From Lentilactobacillus rapi DSM 19907 = JCM 15042 (GTDB lineage: Bacteria > Bacillota > Bacilli > Lactobacillales > Lactobacillaceae): 62,101 nucleotides of DNA. The translations under genes were made by a program, and so were the position numbers. The notes under the pieces were generated by a model, which made no database searches, was not told the DNA's origin, and saw nothing but the letters and a program-made list of their open reading frames with translations. The stretch covers positions 1 through 62,101 of the forward strand of contig NZ_AZEI01000037.1 in assembly GCF_001436255.1 (NCBI RefSeq), read 5' to 3'. This document shows, one piece after another, positions 51,066 through 60,264 of this stretch; the stretch's first letter is position 1, and every line of letters begins with the position of its first letter.

Positions 51066-52684
51066 CCCACACTTATCTTGCTCCAATCCCACTGTGGTGC
51101 CGTTGGGAAGAATTGGACGCCATGGATTTTTGGCTTCATCAGCGTTGAAATAGCTGGTTGATACAATGGCACGATTCCTTGGTCATTCATCAGAATCTTT
51201 TCTGCCTGAACCATATCATTCCAACGGGCATTTTCATTGGCTGCATCTGCGCCTTCCGACTTCTTAACCAATGCATCGTACTTCGCGTTGCCCCATTTAC
51301 CATTGTTGTATGAGTTCTTGGAGGTCAAGATATCCAAGAAGTTGCTTGGGTCTGGGTAATCTGCGTTCCATGCCGTGATAACCAGATCAAATTGGCCGCT
51401 TGCAGACCGTGACAATCTGGTCTTGTAAGGCACATTTTGATTGGTAATCTTAACACCTGGTAATTTGGTTAATTCACTTTGAACAAACTCAGTTGTCCGT
51501 TTGGCAACATCGGTATCATCTGATAATAATGTCAGGTTAACTGATTTCTTGCCAGTTTCCTTCAAGCCTTTAGCCCAATACTTCTTTGCTTCAGGCAAGT
51601 TATACTCAACGGCACTCTTAACATAAGATTGATCAGCAAAGTCTTTGCCGTTATGTTCGGACATGTCGTCAGCAACAAATCCCTTTGGTGCCTGTGAGCC
51701 ATCTGCCAACACCTTGTTAGCTAATTGATTCTTGTCGATTGCCAGCGAGAAGGCCTTCCGCAAGTTCTTGTTCTTGAACATTGGGTACTTCTTCTCGTTC
51801 ATTTCAAGGTAGTAAATTGAAGCTTGCTTATAAAGATGATAGTTCTTATCCTTCTTGTACTGTTTAACTTGGGTTCCACTCAAGGTCGTGAAATCAAGCT
51901 TGCCGCTTTGATAACCATTCAATGCGGTGGCAGGATCCTTAACCGCCTGCATGTTCAACGTGTTCAACTTAATCTTCTTGGCATCCCAATACTTCGGATT
52001 CTTAACCAGCTTCCAAGTGTCGTTGGTTCCGTTCCAGCCCTTCAACACAAATGGGCCGTTGTAGCCAAGCTTCTTCGCGTCGGTTCCGTATGAAGAGCCA
52101 TACTTCTTGACCATCGAAATTTCTTCAGGGAAGTAGTAGCTTTGAGAAACCATGTATTTAAAGTAGCTTTGTGGTTTGATCAAGCTGACAACCAGTTTGT
52201 AATCACCATCAGCTTTAACACCTAGCTTTGATGGCGACATCTTGCCGGCAATAATCTTGTTGGCATTTTCCAAATTAGCAAAGATATATGAATATTGTGA
52301 TGCGGTCTTTGGATTCACTGTCCGTTGCCATGAATAAACAAAATCTTTAGCAGTGACTGGCTTGCCGTCATTCCATTTTGAATGACGCAAGTTAAAGGTC
52401 CACGTCTTGCCATCTTTTGATACCGTGTAATTCTTTGCGACACCAGGAACAACTGTGTTATTCTTAGCCATTCGCAAAAGTCCTTCATTAGTTCCGTTCA
52501 AATTTTGACTGGAAATCAAATCGGTCATCTTGGAAGCATCCATTGTGTTGATATTGGCTGCGACCATCCAATTAGCCGTTTGTTTCTTAGTGCCAGATTG
52601 AGAGGAGCTGTTGCCACACCCTGCTAAAACAACTGCAGCGAGTAAGCCAACTCCGCCAACCTTAATCAATGAACTTAATTTCAT
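51059..52684 (-). CDS. oppA: Oligopeptide-binding lipoprotein OppA (copy 2)
   Basis: A 541-residue SBP family 5 lipoprotein, paralogous to copy 1: lipobox L-A-G-C at residue 23 and the same S-K-D-G-K-T-W-T-F-N-L-R and V-T-A-K-D-F-V-Y-S-W motifs. Divergence is highest just after the lipobox and in loops, suggesting different peptide preference. It lies upstream of copy 1 and the oppBCDF genes, separated by array C. Its last codons (G-K-stop) are at the conserved right end of repeat C4. Confidence 0.95.
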   Translation of the reverse strand: MKLSSLIKVGGVGLLAAVVLAGCGNSSSQSGTKKQTANWMVAANINTMDASKMTDLISSQNLNGTNEGLLRMAKNNTVVPGVAKNYTVSKDGKTWTFNLRHSKWNDGKPVTAKDFVYSWQRTVNPKTASQYSYIFANLENANKIIAGKMSPSKLGVKADGDYKLVVSLIKPQSYFKYMVSQSYYFPEEISMVKKYGSSYGTDAKKLGYNGPFVLKGWNGTNDTWKLVKNPKYWDAKKIKLNTLNMQAVKDPATALNGYQSGKLDFTTLSGTQVKQYKKDKNYHLYKQASIYYLEMNEKKYPMFKNKNLRKAFSLAIDKNQLANKVLADGSQAPKGFVADDMSEHNGKDFADQSYVKSAVEYNLPEAKKYWAKGLKETGKKSVNLTLLSDDTDVAKRTTEFVQSELTKLPGVKITNQNVPYKTRLSRSASGQFDLVITAWNADYPDPSNFLDILTSKNSYNNGKWGNAKYDALVKKSEGADAANENARWNDMVQAEKILMNDQGIVPLYQPAISTLMKPKIHGVQFFPTAPQWDWSKISVGK

Positions 52685-52738
52685 GTTCTGATTCGTCCCT
52701 TCAATATGTACTATAGTTTGTAACCCGTCAATAAATTG

Positions 52739-52767
52739 ATTTTAGATTAAAATTTAATTAAAATCAA
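52739..52767 (-). promoter_or_regulatory. oppA2 promoter
   Basis: TTGATT (52762-52767), 17 bases, TAAAAT (52739-52744) on the minus strand; the intervening TTAATTAAATTTTAAT is nearly the same as in the oppA1 promoter. Confidence 0.65.
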
Positions 52768-52954
52768 TAGCTACTTTTAATATTTTATTCATTTATTTCA
52801 CGATTATTCATCACAAACATGCATCATCACTCGAATACCCGGATTGATTTCTAATTAAATTCTTTTTTTCTGTCCATCACTTGGACTTGAGTTGACGTCA
52901 CCCAGATCAGCAGATTGGACGCTTTTGTTTATTATTTTTTTACACTTGTGTGTT

Positions 52955-53019
52955 ATACTTGAACACGTGATTATTAGGACGGGTTCTCTCCGTAGAAGCT
53001 TGGATCCGCTCACTTTTCT
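52955..53019 (+). repeat. hflX leader start and truncated repeat D1
   Basis: A -10 TATACT (52955-52960) with no clear -35 precedes TTAGGACGGGTTCTC and then GAAGCTTGGATCCGCTCACTTTTC (in blocks: GAAGCTTGG, ATCCGCTCAC, TTTTC). This is a hairpin repeat with the middle deleted, or a dedicated leader; array B starts the same way. Confidence 0.6.
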
Positions 53020-53147
53020 TAGGACAGCTGCGTAAAGCAGAAACTTCCATATAAGCACCTCCAACAAAAATCCCCCAAAACCGGGGATTTCTGCTGGAGG
53101 AAACTTATATTCCAGTTTCTAATCGCTTTACTCCGCTCACTTTTCTT
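53020..53147 (+). repeat. Covarying hairpin repeat, copy D2 (abuts hflX RBS)
   Basis: Stems GTAAAGC/GCTTTAC, AGAAACT/AGTTTCT, TATAAG/CTTATA, CCTCCAaCA/TGcTGGAGG, apical AATCCCC/GGGGATT. Right end CACTTTTCTT joins TAGGAGG, the hflX ribosome binding site. Confidence 0.88.
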
Positions 53148-53161
53148 TAGGAGGCACTTTA

Positions 53162-54439
53162 ATGGATTTAACTGATACACCTACTCCCGTTGTAACCATT
53201 GGGCTCAACCGCAATTCCAACAGTTTCGATTATTCCATGACCGAGCTGAATAACTTGGTTGAAGCTAACAAAATGACGGTCGCTGAAACCTTGGTTCAGA
53301 AGCTCGATCGGCCAGACCCCGCAACCTACTTTGGCAAGGGTAAAATTGAAGAACTCAAACAAGTTGTGATTGACGACGGCGTGGACACCATCGTGGTCAA
53401 CGATGAATTGTCCCCCAGCCAAATTCGGAACATCGAAAAGGCCACCAACGCCCGGATCATCGACCGGACCGGCCTCATCCTCGAAATTTTTGCCAACCGG
53501 GCGCAATCCCGAGAAGCCAAACTTCAAGTGGAACTGGCTAAATTAAAATACCAATTGCCCCGTTTGCACACCAGCGCCAGTCAACGACTTGACCAGCAAA
53601 CTGGGACAGCCAGCGGTGCCGGTGGCGCAACTAACCGTGGTGCCGGTGAATCACAATACGAATTAAACCGACGGACCCTTGAGAAACGCATTACGCACGT
53701 GAACCAAGAACTCAAGGAAGCCTCAAAAGCCGATCAAACCAAGCGAAAGCAACGTGATCGCAGTGACATCCCAACCGTCGCCTTGGTTGGTTACACCAAC
53801 GCCGGTAAATCAACCGTTATGAACGGCTTGATCAAATTACTCGGCGAGGACGAAGACAAACAGGTGTTAGTGAAGAACATGTTATTCGCCACGTTGGACA
53901 CTTCAATCCGACGATTAACCTTGCCTGATCAAAAGACCTTCCTATTAAGTGACACCGTCGGGTTTGTCAGCCAGCTGCCCCATCAATTGGTTCAAGCATT
54001 CAAATCAACGTTGTCTGAAGCAGCTAACGCGGATTTGTTAATTCAAGTGGTCGACAATTCTGACCCCCACCGGGAACTGATGATGAAGACGACCGAAGAT
54101 ACTTTGAATGAAATTGGCGTGTCTGGTATCCCCATGATCGTTGCGTTAAATAAAGCCGACAAGATGGACGTCAATTACCCTGCCCGCGAAGGCGATAACC
54201 TCGTCATGTCAGCGATCGACGATGCTTCACTTCAGGAACTGGTCACCATGATCAAGGAAAAGGTCTTCAAGAATTACGAGACCGTGGAATTGTTGATCCC
54301 GTTTGATAAGGGAGACGTTGTTTCCTATTTAAATGATAACAGCAATATTTTGAACACAGATTACAAGAGTGACGGCACGATGATCACCGCCGAATTGAAC
54401 GAAACGGAAATAAAGCGGTTTGAGAAGTATCGCGTGTGA
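53162..54439 (+). CDS. hflX: GTPase HflX
   Basis: A 425-residue ribosome-associated GTPase that splits stalled or heat-damaged ribosomes. N-terminal HflX domain (Y-F-G-K-G-K-I-E-E-L near residue 60, R-T-G-L-I-L-E-I-F near 103 and the Gly-rich linker G-A-G-G-A-T-N-R-G-A-G-E-S-Q near 156), then the G domain: P-loop G-Y-T-N-A-G-K-S-T near 212, D-T-V-G-F near 265, N-K-A-D near 335. TTTAGGAGG before the ATG is fused to the end of repeat D2, so the mRNA likely includes that structure. Confidence 0.96.
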   Translation: MDLTDTPTPVVTIGLNRNSNSFDYSMTELNNLVEANKMTVAETLVQKLDRPDPATYFGKGKIEELKQVVIDDGVDTIVVNDELSPSQIRNIEKATNARIIDRTGLILEIFANRAQSREAKLQVELAKLKYQLPRLHTSASQRLDQQTGTASGAGGATNRGAGESQYELNRRTLEKRITHVNQELKEASKADQTKRKQRDRSDIPTVALVGYTNAGKSTVMNGLIKLLGEDEDKQVLVKNMLFATLDTSIRRLTLPDQKTFLLSDTVGFVSQLPHQLVQAFKSTLSEAANADLLIQVVDNSDPHRELMMKTTEDTLNEIGVSGIPMIVALNKADKMDVNYPAREGDNLVMSAIDDASLQELVTMIKEKVFKNYETVELLIPFDKGDVVSYLNDNSNILNTDYKSDGTMITAELNETEIKRFEKYRV

Positions 54440-54517
54440 CGACCAGTAAATTTTGCTGGCCGAGCCCCCGCGTTACTCACCACCCTATTTTGAAAGAGAA
54501 GAAGGAGAACTGGAAAC

Positions 54518-55879
54518 ATGAAACAACAAAAAGAAGTGTCGCTTGACCGAGATCTCGGCCTCTGGTCGGCACTAGCGTTAGTTATTGGAACGATAATCGG
54601 TGCCGGCGTTTTCGTCCGTCAGTCAGCTGTCCTCGATGATGCCGGCTCGACCACAATGGCCCTACTTGCCTGGTTTGCCGGGGGCCTGTTAACGATCACC
54701 GCTGGGTTGACGATTGCTGAAATTGCGTCGCAAATGCCCGAAACCGGTGGCCTCTATGTTTATATGGAACGAATTTATGGTAAAATGTGGGGCTTTTTAT
54801 CCGGTTGGATGCAAATTATTTTTTATGGGCCAGCTATGATCGCCTCACTAGGCGCTTATCTCGCTATTTTATTATCAGATTTTTTTGGCTTCCCAAGTAA
54901 ATATAACGTCTATCTCGCGATTGGAACCATCGTTGCAGTCGGTATTCTAAATTTATTTTCAAACCGATATGGGGCAACTTTTGCTATTGTAACGACCGTC
55001 TGCAAGTTGGTTCCTGTTGCTGCTTTGATCATCTTTGGCCTCTTTTTTGGTAATCAAAGTGCCTTTGGCCAAAGCTTAGTGACTGTTCATCAGACTGCCG
55101 GCAACTTTGGTGTTGCAATCTTGGCTACCCTGTTCGCGTTTGACGGCTGGATTCTGATCGCCAATCTGGGAGGCGAAATTAAGAACCCTCGCAAGTTATT
55201 GCCTCAAGCGATTATGTTTGGAATTTTAGCCGTCATGGTCATCTACCTGTTGGTCTCCTATGGGGTCTATCGCTCCGTGCCCGCCGAACAGATTCACAAA
55301 TTGGGTACCAGCGCAATTCCATACATTGCCAATAAAGCCTTCGGTGACATTGGTGGCAAAATCCTCAGTATTGGGATTATCATTTCGATTGTTGGCTGTA
55401 TGAACGGTAAAATTATGACCTTCCCTCGGATTATGTACGCAATGGCTAAACGGGGCCAGCTGCCATTTTCAAAGACACTCTCATACTTGCATCCAAAGTC
55501 ACATACGCCAATCTTCTCAACGATCGCTGAATTGATCATCGTGACCATCATGATTATCTTCTCAAACGCCGATCGGTTGTCCGAATTGTGTATCTTCACC
55601 GTCTACTGTTTCTACGTCATGGCCTTTGTGGGCGTGTTCCTGTTGAGAAAACGGAACCCGAACCAAAAGCGGGTCTTCTCAACGCCGCTCTACCCCATCA
55701 CTCCAATCTTAGCCATCGGCGGTTCGCTATTCGTGATCGTCAGTGAAATCATGTCGGACCTACCCGGTGTGTTGACATCGTTCATTTTGGTCGGCATCGG
55801 TATCCCAATCTTCTATTATGAATCCAAGAAGAATCGCGGTTTGATTGCGGATGATTCTGAAGTAAAGGATCAGGATTAG
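54518..55879 (+). CDS. APC family amino acid permease
   Basis: A 453-residue transporter with 12 transmembrane helices of the amino acid-polyamine-organocation family. Helix 1 contains the substrate-binding G-A-G-V-F motif near residue 30 (I-I-G-A-G-V-F-V), helix 3 P-E-T-G-G-L-Y-V-Y near 72, and helix 6 F-A-F-D-G-W near 208. It resembles serine/threonine exchanger-type (SteT/LAT) members, so amino acid exchange is likely. AGAAGGAG precedes the ATG, 78 bases after hflX. A terminator follows. Confidence 0.93.
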   Translation: MKQQKEVSLDRDLGLWSALALVIGTIIGAGVFVRQSAVLDDAGSTTMALLAWFAGGLLTITAGLTIAEIASQMPETGGLYVYMERIYGKMWGFLSGWMQIIFYGPAMIASLGAYLAILLSDFFGFPSKYNVYLAIGTIVAVGILNLFSNRYGATFAIVTTVCKLVPVAALIIFGLFFGNQSAFGQSLVTVHQTAGNFGVAILATLFAFDGWILIANLGGEIKNPRKLLPQAIMFGILAVMVIYLLVSYGVYRSVPAEQIHKLGTSAIPYIANKAFGDIGGKILSIGIIISIVGCMNGKIMTFPRIMYAMAKRGQLPFSKTLSYLHPKSHTPIFSTIAELIIVTIMIIFSNADRLSELCIFTVYCFYVMAFVGVFLLRKRNPNQKRVFSTPLYPITPILAIGGSLFVIVSEIMSDLPGVLTSFILVGIGIPIFYYESKKNRGLIADDSEVKDQD

Positions 55880-55923
55880 TTGGCTGGCGCGAATTTAGGA
55901 AATGTTCAATTGATATAAAATAT

Positions 55924-55963
55924 AAGAGTTCCCATGACAGGTTGTGTGTCGTGGGAACTCTTT
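55924..55963 (+). terminator. Terminator after APC permease
   Basis: AAGAGTTCCCAtGACA (55924-55939) pairs with TGTCgTGGGAACTCTTT (55947-55963) and ends in T5. Confidence 0.9.
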
Positions 55964-56083
55964 TTGGTAAAAAGCAGGTAAATAATGTGACTGTATTTTT
56001 TACAAAAAAACACTTGAAACATGCCAAATATCAGCGTTAAACATAAACTAATTTTGAAGCTAATTTCTTGGAGGTCGTTAAGA

Positions 56084-56485
56084 ATGAGAAAAAACGGTGT
56101 TATTTTACTAATTCCTTTACTGGTCTTATTTCTATCCGGTTGTTCGAAAAGCGCTCATTCTGTAGACAAGGTAATTGTCTATGATTCTCACCACAACCAC
56201 GTCACGACCATCAAAAATCAACAAAGTCTTAAATCATTCTCAGATCTCCTCGGTAAGGCTGGTGCAAAGACTTCCAACACGCATGGAAAAATAACAAGGG
56301 ATGCCAAAGTCAGCTACTACTATGTTATGAAACAGGCAAAGCCCAAGGTAACATTACACATGTATACTTACTCTAATTCTCACTATAGCAGATTAAAAGG
56401 TCTGCCCGTTTTGGGAACCGTAGATTACAAATTATCAAATAGCGAATACAACACGCTTAATAAGCCTCAAAATCTTAATCGTTAA
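56084..56485 (+). CDS. Small secreted lipoprotein
   Basis: A 133-residue protein with lipobox L-S-G-C at residue 21 and a mature part rich in Lys, Tyr, His and Ser (V-I-V-Y-D-S-H-H-N-H-V-T-T-I and V-S-Y-Y-Y-V-M-K). The ATG at 56084 has GGAGGT 10 bases upstream, so the 21-codon extension of the open frame is rejected. Family not recognised. Terminator follows the stop. Confidence 0.78.
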   Translation: MRKNGVILLIPLLVLFLSGCSKSAHSVDKVIVYDSHHNHVTTIKNQQSLKSFSDLLGKAGAKTSNTHGKITRDAKVSYYYVMKQAKPKVTLHMYTYSNSHYSRLKGLPVLGTVDYKLSNSEYNTLNKPQNLNR

Positions 56486-56500
56486 AAGGTACCCAGCAAA

Positions 56501-56552
56501 AAAGAAATCTCTGTTAATGTATGAACTAACATCCATTCGCAGAGATTCTTTT
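56501..56552 (+). terminator. Terminator after small lipoprotein
   Basis: AAAGAAATCTCTG (56501-56513) pairs with CAGAGATTCTTTT (56540-56552), with T-rich sequence after. Confidence 0.75.
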
Positions 56553-56712
56553 GATTTTATGATGGAATTGTGATTAGATTGACGATCATCTATTTCCCCG
56601 ATACAAGACAGAATAATGCTCTCCATTTTGTTGAAGAATGTCGTTCAAATCTGCTCATACAAATTACTTTGTTTTATCGCATTTATTCAAACTCCACGAA
56701 GAAATGGCGCCC

Positions 56713-57411
56713 CTACCAAGTGAATCGCCTCTCCTTTTGCTTAATTAACCAAGCATGCACGACGATCGCGATGGCCAGCATTGCCGCACAAACCCAAATG
56801 GCCATAATTGCCATCACTCGGATAAGCAAGGCACAGACAACCGCACCGGCAATAAAGGCAAAGAACGCCTTGGTATAAAGGATTGAGAGCCGCAGACTTT
56901 TCACATTATGATATAAAAAGGCCGTGACTTCAGAAAGAGTGGCGTGTTTCAAATTAGCAGTTGCCATGACGTTGGCGTACCCGTGCCCAGCAACGACGTC
57001 ATAGAGTGAATTTTGCAGCGCCATGCAGATTGCCAGTGGCGGTAACAGATAATAGTTAGAAATAGTTGGCGGTAGAAATCCCAGCACGATTAACATAATC
57101 AGTTCGGGCAAGAGTGCCGTTAATCGCCAATAGTGCGTATGATCCATGAATTTTGTCCAAACAGCGGCAATAATCGTTCCGAACCAGAATGCAAGAATTG
57201 TAACCAGCTTCAAGAAGCCCTGGTGCCAGTTGCCGTTAGCCACGTTGGCAGCCAGAAAGATAATGTTTCCAGTTTGCGCCGAGGCGAACATGGCACCACG
57301 GGTGATAAACGTATAGGTATCAACGAATCCGCCGACAAATGACAGCATCCAGGCAAGGATTGGCGTTTGATTCATTTGCGGCTGTTCAGGCTTTAAAGGT
57401 TGGCGAAGCAT
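56713..57411 (-). CDS. YoaK family (DUF1275) membrane protein
   Basis: A 232-residue protein with six transmembrane helices. The family signature F-V-G-G-F-V-D-T-Y-T-F near residue 28 and A-S-A-Q-T-G-N-I-I-F near 45 is clear. Biochemical role of DUF1275 proteins is not established. The ATG at 57411 lies 6 bases after GGAGGT; the frame stays open upstream for 21 codons without support. The gap 57412-57690 shows nothing except possible promoters. Confidence 0.9.
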   Translation of the reverse strand: MLRQPLKPEQPQMNQTPILAWMLSFVGGFVDTYTFITRGAMFASAQTGNIIFLAANVANGNWHQGFLKLVTILAFWFGTIIAAVWTKFMDHTHYWRLTALLPELIMLIVLGFLPPTISNYYLLPPLAICMALQNSLYDVVAGHGYANVMATANLKHATLSEVTAFLYHNVKSLRLSILYTKAFFAFIAGAVVCALLIRVMAIMAIWVCAAMLAIAIVVHAWLIKQKERRFTW

Positions 57412-57690
57412 TTGATTACCTCCAGGAAATGATGGCTTAGAAAAACATCTCCAGTATATTCGTAAAGACGGCAATCGTTAAACTGGTTTAATTGGAAGGT
57501 TGATGGAAAGGCTTCTTGGCAACTTATGAGGTACCGGCTGAATAAAACCACTTTCCTGACCAACATCATACGGGATTAGGCCTGTTAATTAGTACCTATC
57601 CAAGTTTTTCTCACGAGTTAAATGAAAAACTAAAAGGCTGGATTTTGATCCTATCGCTATTTTTTACCTGATCCACAGAGGTGAATAACT

Positions 57691-57719
57691 TTGCAAACAA
57701 CTCACGATTATTAGATAAT
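57691..57719 (+). promoter_or_regulatory. Promoter of secreted protein gene
   Basis: TTGCAA (57691-57696), 17 bases, GATAAT (57714-57719). It lies inside the longest open frame, which supports the shorter start at 57744. Confidence 0.6.
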
Positions 57720-57743
57720 ATGGTTATTGAAGGGAGATTTGAA

Positions 57744-58583
57744 ATGAATAAGAAGATAATCAACGTACCAAAGCGAATAAAAGTTTTGATATTATTAATG
57801 CCAAGCCTGATCATTGGATTTGCTACAACAATGATTAGCACTAGTGCTAACTCAGGGTATACAGTTGTCAAAAGAATGACTGGTAATAATGCCGACGTAG
57901 CATATCACTTAGCTAATAATTCTAAGAATGCTTATCTTTGGAACGGGACACATACGAAAGCTAAAGCTAACTTACGTAATTATAAAAATTACAGTTGGCG
58001 ATATTATGGCAAAAGCGTGATCTTGTCCCACAATTCAAAAAAATCAGTTTATTACTATATTCAAGGAATTACCCCGAATGGTAATGAAGGCAGTAAAATA
58101 CGAGGGATCGTTTGGCATGGTTATCTAACCCCTGGTGTTAATCCAAACTACAAACAACTCAATAATATCAATTATCGTTATTTCAATACCGACTCTGAAT
58201 ATCTGAGTTACGTTAAAAAATCACCATCCCAAAAACTGACCCGAAAAGTTTTGAAGTTGTTCCCTAATACTCAGTTATCCATAAAACTTACCAAAGCTGC
58301 TAACGGGGCCAGTCCCTGGGCTTGGAGTAGCCCGACAGTTGATGGATACAAAAATATTCTCGAATTTCCAACGGTCCAAAGGTATTTTAATAAACGATTT
58401 TACAAGCCAGATATCTCCGATAACACTAGATTTAAGTTAATCAAAGATGGTTTAGATAAAAGTTACAGTCAAACAAAACGGAATGCATTGAGCCAATATC
58501 AAATTGGCATTTATTATTACAATAACCCTCATCGTCTGATCGATGATGAAGCTCCTGGATTTACCATCGCAATTCCAGAATGA
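57744..58583 (+). CDS. Secreted protein, Lactobacillaceae-specific family (paralogue 1)
   Basis: A 279-residue exported protein. N-terminal basic region and hydrophobic helix, with likely cleavage near T-S-A-N (residue ~38). The mature part shares with the protein at 59445-60257 the blocks Y-L-W-N-x-x-H-T-K, N-L/R-K-N-Y, Y-Y-Y-x-x-G-x-T-P, V-W-x-G-Y-L-x-P-G-x-N-P-N-Y-K, S-P-S-Q-x-L-x-R-K-V and Q-I-G-I-Y-Y. Such proteins are sometimes called D-Ala-D-Ala carboxypeptidases, but I see no S-x-x-K motif, so no function is assigned. ATG at 57744 follows AAGGGAG. Confidence 0.8.
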   Translation: MNKKIINVPKRIKVLILLMPSLIIGFATTMISTSANSGYTVVKRMTGNNADVAYHLANNSKNAYLWNGTHTKAKANLRNYKNYSWRYYGKSVILSHNSKKSVYYYIQGITPNGNEGSKIRGIVWHGYLTPGVNPNYKQLNNINYRYFNTDSEYLSYVKKSPSQKLTRKVLKLFPNTQLSIKLTKAANGASPWAWSSPTVDGYKNILEFPTVQRYFNKRFYKPDISDNTRFKLIKDGLDKSYSQTKRNALSQYQIGIYYYNNPHRLIDDEAPGFTIAIPE

Positions 58584-58630
58584 ATCGTGAACCAGTTGTA
58601 TAGCATCAGCCCTTCTGTCCATAGCTGAAA

Positions 58631-58676
58631 AATCAGGCTCCGTCAAAATTCGTGCGAACTTTGACGGAGCCTGATT
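58631..58676. terminator. Perfect bidirectional terminator
   Basis: A perfect 17-bp stem (58631-58647 with 58660-58676) between convergent genes. A second long imperfect hairpin, without T run, lies at 58689-58729 (TTGTCtCGT..TTTGG with CCAAA..ACGgGACAA). Confidence 0.88.
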
Positions 58677-58858
58677 CACTTTAAGGGCTTGTCTCGTTAG
58701 TTTGGTTAAGGCCAAATTAGACGGGACAATTACGATAGATAAATATTTATTTTGACTTTGGGGTATACCCTAATTACTCCCACCAATCTTGAAAGATTCC
58801 CGTTATATAACACATGTTAATTAGGATGTCCCAACCACTTTTCATCCCTTTTGCAATC

Positions 58859-59233
58859 TTAATATTTATACAGCCAACCATGCCCGTTCGTTATTCTGTT
58901 ATTTACTCGCCGCCAAGTGGCATTTTCCCAATGATTATCATGCGGAATATAATAATGCAGCTTGTATTTATAGTGACCAACAATTTTATATTTAACGTGC
59001 CAAGCAGGGATTCCAAACTTTCCTGAAAATTCCTCTTTTGAATAAAATGCAATCGTTTTCTGATTGAATATTATTCTACTGGAGTGTTCATTTGGGTCAC
59101 GCCATTTTCCTCTCAGCGCCTTTGGAGTTCCTTTGTGCCAACTTGCAGCGCTTGCCTGGTTGGAACCGCTGACCGCAAACAATAACCCTAAAGATAGAGC
59201 GATCGTTCCTAGTAATGCCTTCCATCTTTTCAT
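58859..59233 (-). CDS. Small secreted protein with G-T-P-K-A-L-R-G-K-W motif
   Basis: A 124-residue exported protein: signal peptide ending A-S-A-A-S near residue 31, then a ~90-residue basic beta-rich domain beginning H-K-G-T-P-K-A-L-R-G-K-W-R. The same phrase pattern occurs in the lipoprotein at 43025. The ATG at 59233 is 8 bases after GGAGGG; two earlier ATGs in frame are too close to or before that site. Function unknown. Confidence 0.78.
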   Translation of the reverse strand: MKRWKALLGTIALSLGLLFAVSGSNQASAASWHKGTPKALRGKWRDPNEHSSRIIFNQKTIAFYSKEEFSGKFGIPAWHVKYKIVGHYKYKLHYYIPHDNHWENATWRRVNNRITNGHGWLYKY

Positions 59234-59444
59234 ATACATATCCCTCCACATTCGTTTGCTAACCCTCAATCAAATTAATAATTTGATTATACTGCTATTA
59301 CATCGATATGAAATAGAAATTTGAAGAAAATAGTTTTAAATCCTAAAAGCCCTCGTCAACGTGGCGAGAGCTTCTTCTTAATTTTGTAACGCAATTCTTA
59401 TTCACATAGTATAATAAAAATAAATAATACGAGGAAGTGTTCTT

Positions 59445-60257
59445 ATGAAATGGGGCAGAATCGTTATATTAGTGTTTACAGCATCCTTATTTTTTACAAT
59501 TACCAACTATCTCAATGCGCAGGCCAGCAGTGATTACCAAGTCGTGAAAACAAAATATTATACTAGCAGTACGCCATTCCACGCAAAAAATCCGAAGCAA
59601 AATATCTATCTTTGGAATGCTAAACACACCAAACGACTGCACAATCTCAAAAACTACCCTAACTCTTTTTGGACACGTGCCAAGACGGTTACTTTACGGA
59701 AGAACAATAAATCTGCTATTTATTACTACGTAGCAGGAATGACTCCCCATGGGACCCCTAATCTTTATGGATATGTTTGGCGAGGTTATTTAAAGCCAGG
59801 ATACAATCCCAATTACAAGGTTTGGAATGGCCTTGATATTAACTATTTTCTAAGTAACAAGGACTATCAGCGTTACATTGATCAGTCACCTTCGCAAAAC
59901 TTAAGCAGGAAGGTTTTGCATTTATTTCCTAATGCTCGACTTTCATTAAAATTATCAAAATTAACGGCTTATGGATCAACATTAACTGATTTTCAGAAAC
60001 AATTTTCGGATGTGCTTATGGTAAAAAACGCTAACTACGCCTTTTATAATCCCCGCGGAAAGGTCACTTCTGCCAATCAAAAACTAGCGGCAATTAAAGC
60101 AGCCTTTGATGCGCAGGGATATAACCAGCAAAAGCGATCAGCCTTGAATGGCTATCAAATTGGCATCTATTATGAAAGTAATCGGCAAACAGGTGGCGTC
60201 CTTTCATATGACGACGGTTATTATGCTGGCGTAACGGTCGCTAAACCACTAAATTAA
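59445..60257 (+). CDS. Secreted protein, Lactobacillaceae-specific family (paralogue 2)
   Basis: A 270-residue exported protein with a signal peptide (cleavage near N-A-Q-A-S-S, residue ~28). It is a diverged paralogue of the protein at 57744-58583: the shared blocks lie in the same order, including I-Y-L-W-N-A-K-H-T-K, Y-V-W-R-G-Y-L-K-P-G and S-P-S-Q-N-L-S-R-K-V-L-H-L-F-P-N-A-R-L-S. The first ~110 residues look like a wall-binding SH3-type module; the rest is unassigned. TATAAT lies at 59411, and GAGGAAG precedes the ATG. Confidence 0.8.
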   Translation: MKWGRIVILVFTASLFFTITNYLNAQASSDYQVVKTKYYTSSTPFHAKNPKQNIYLWNAKHTKRLHNLKNYPNSFWTRAKTVTLRKNNKSAIYYYVAGMTPHGTPNLYGYVWRGYLKPGYNPNYKVWNGLDINYFLSNKDYQRYIDQSPSQNLSRKVLHLFPNARLSLKLSKLTAYGSTLTDFQKQFSDVLMVKNANYAFYNPRGKVTSANQKLAAIKAAFDAQGYNQQKRSALNGYQIGIYYESNRQTGGVLSYDDGYYAGVTVAKPLN

Positions 60258-60264
60258 CACATGA

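Noticed and set aside
57744-58583. D-alanyl-D-alanine carboxypeptidase assignment for the secreted paralogues
   Set aside because: No S-x-x-K, S-x-N or K-T-G motifs are visible, so the enzymatic label is not supported.
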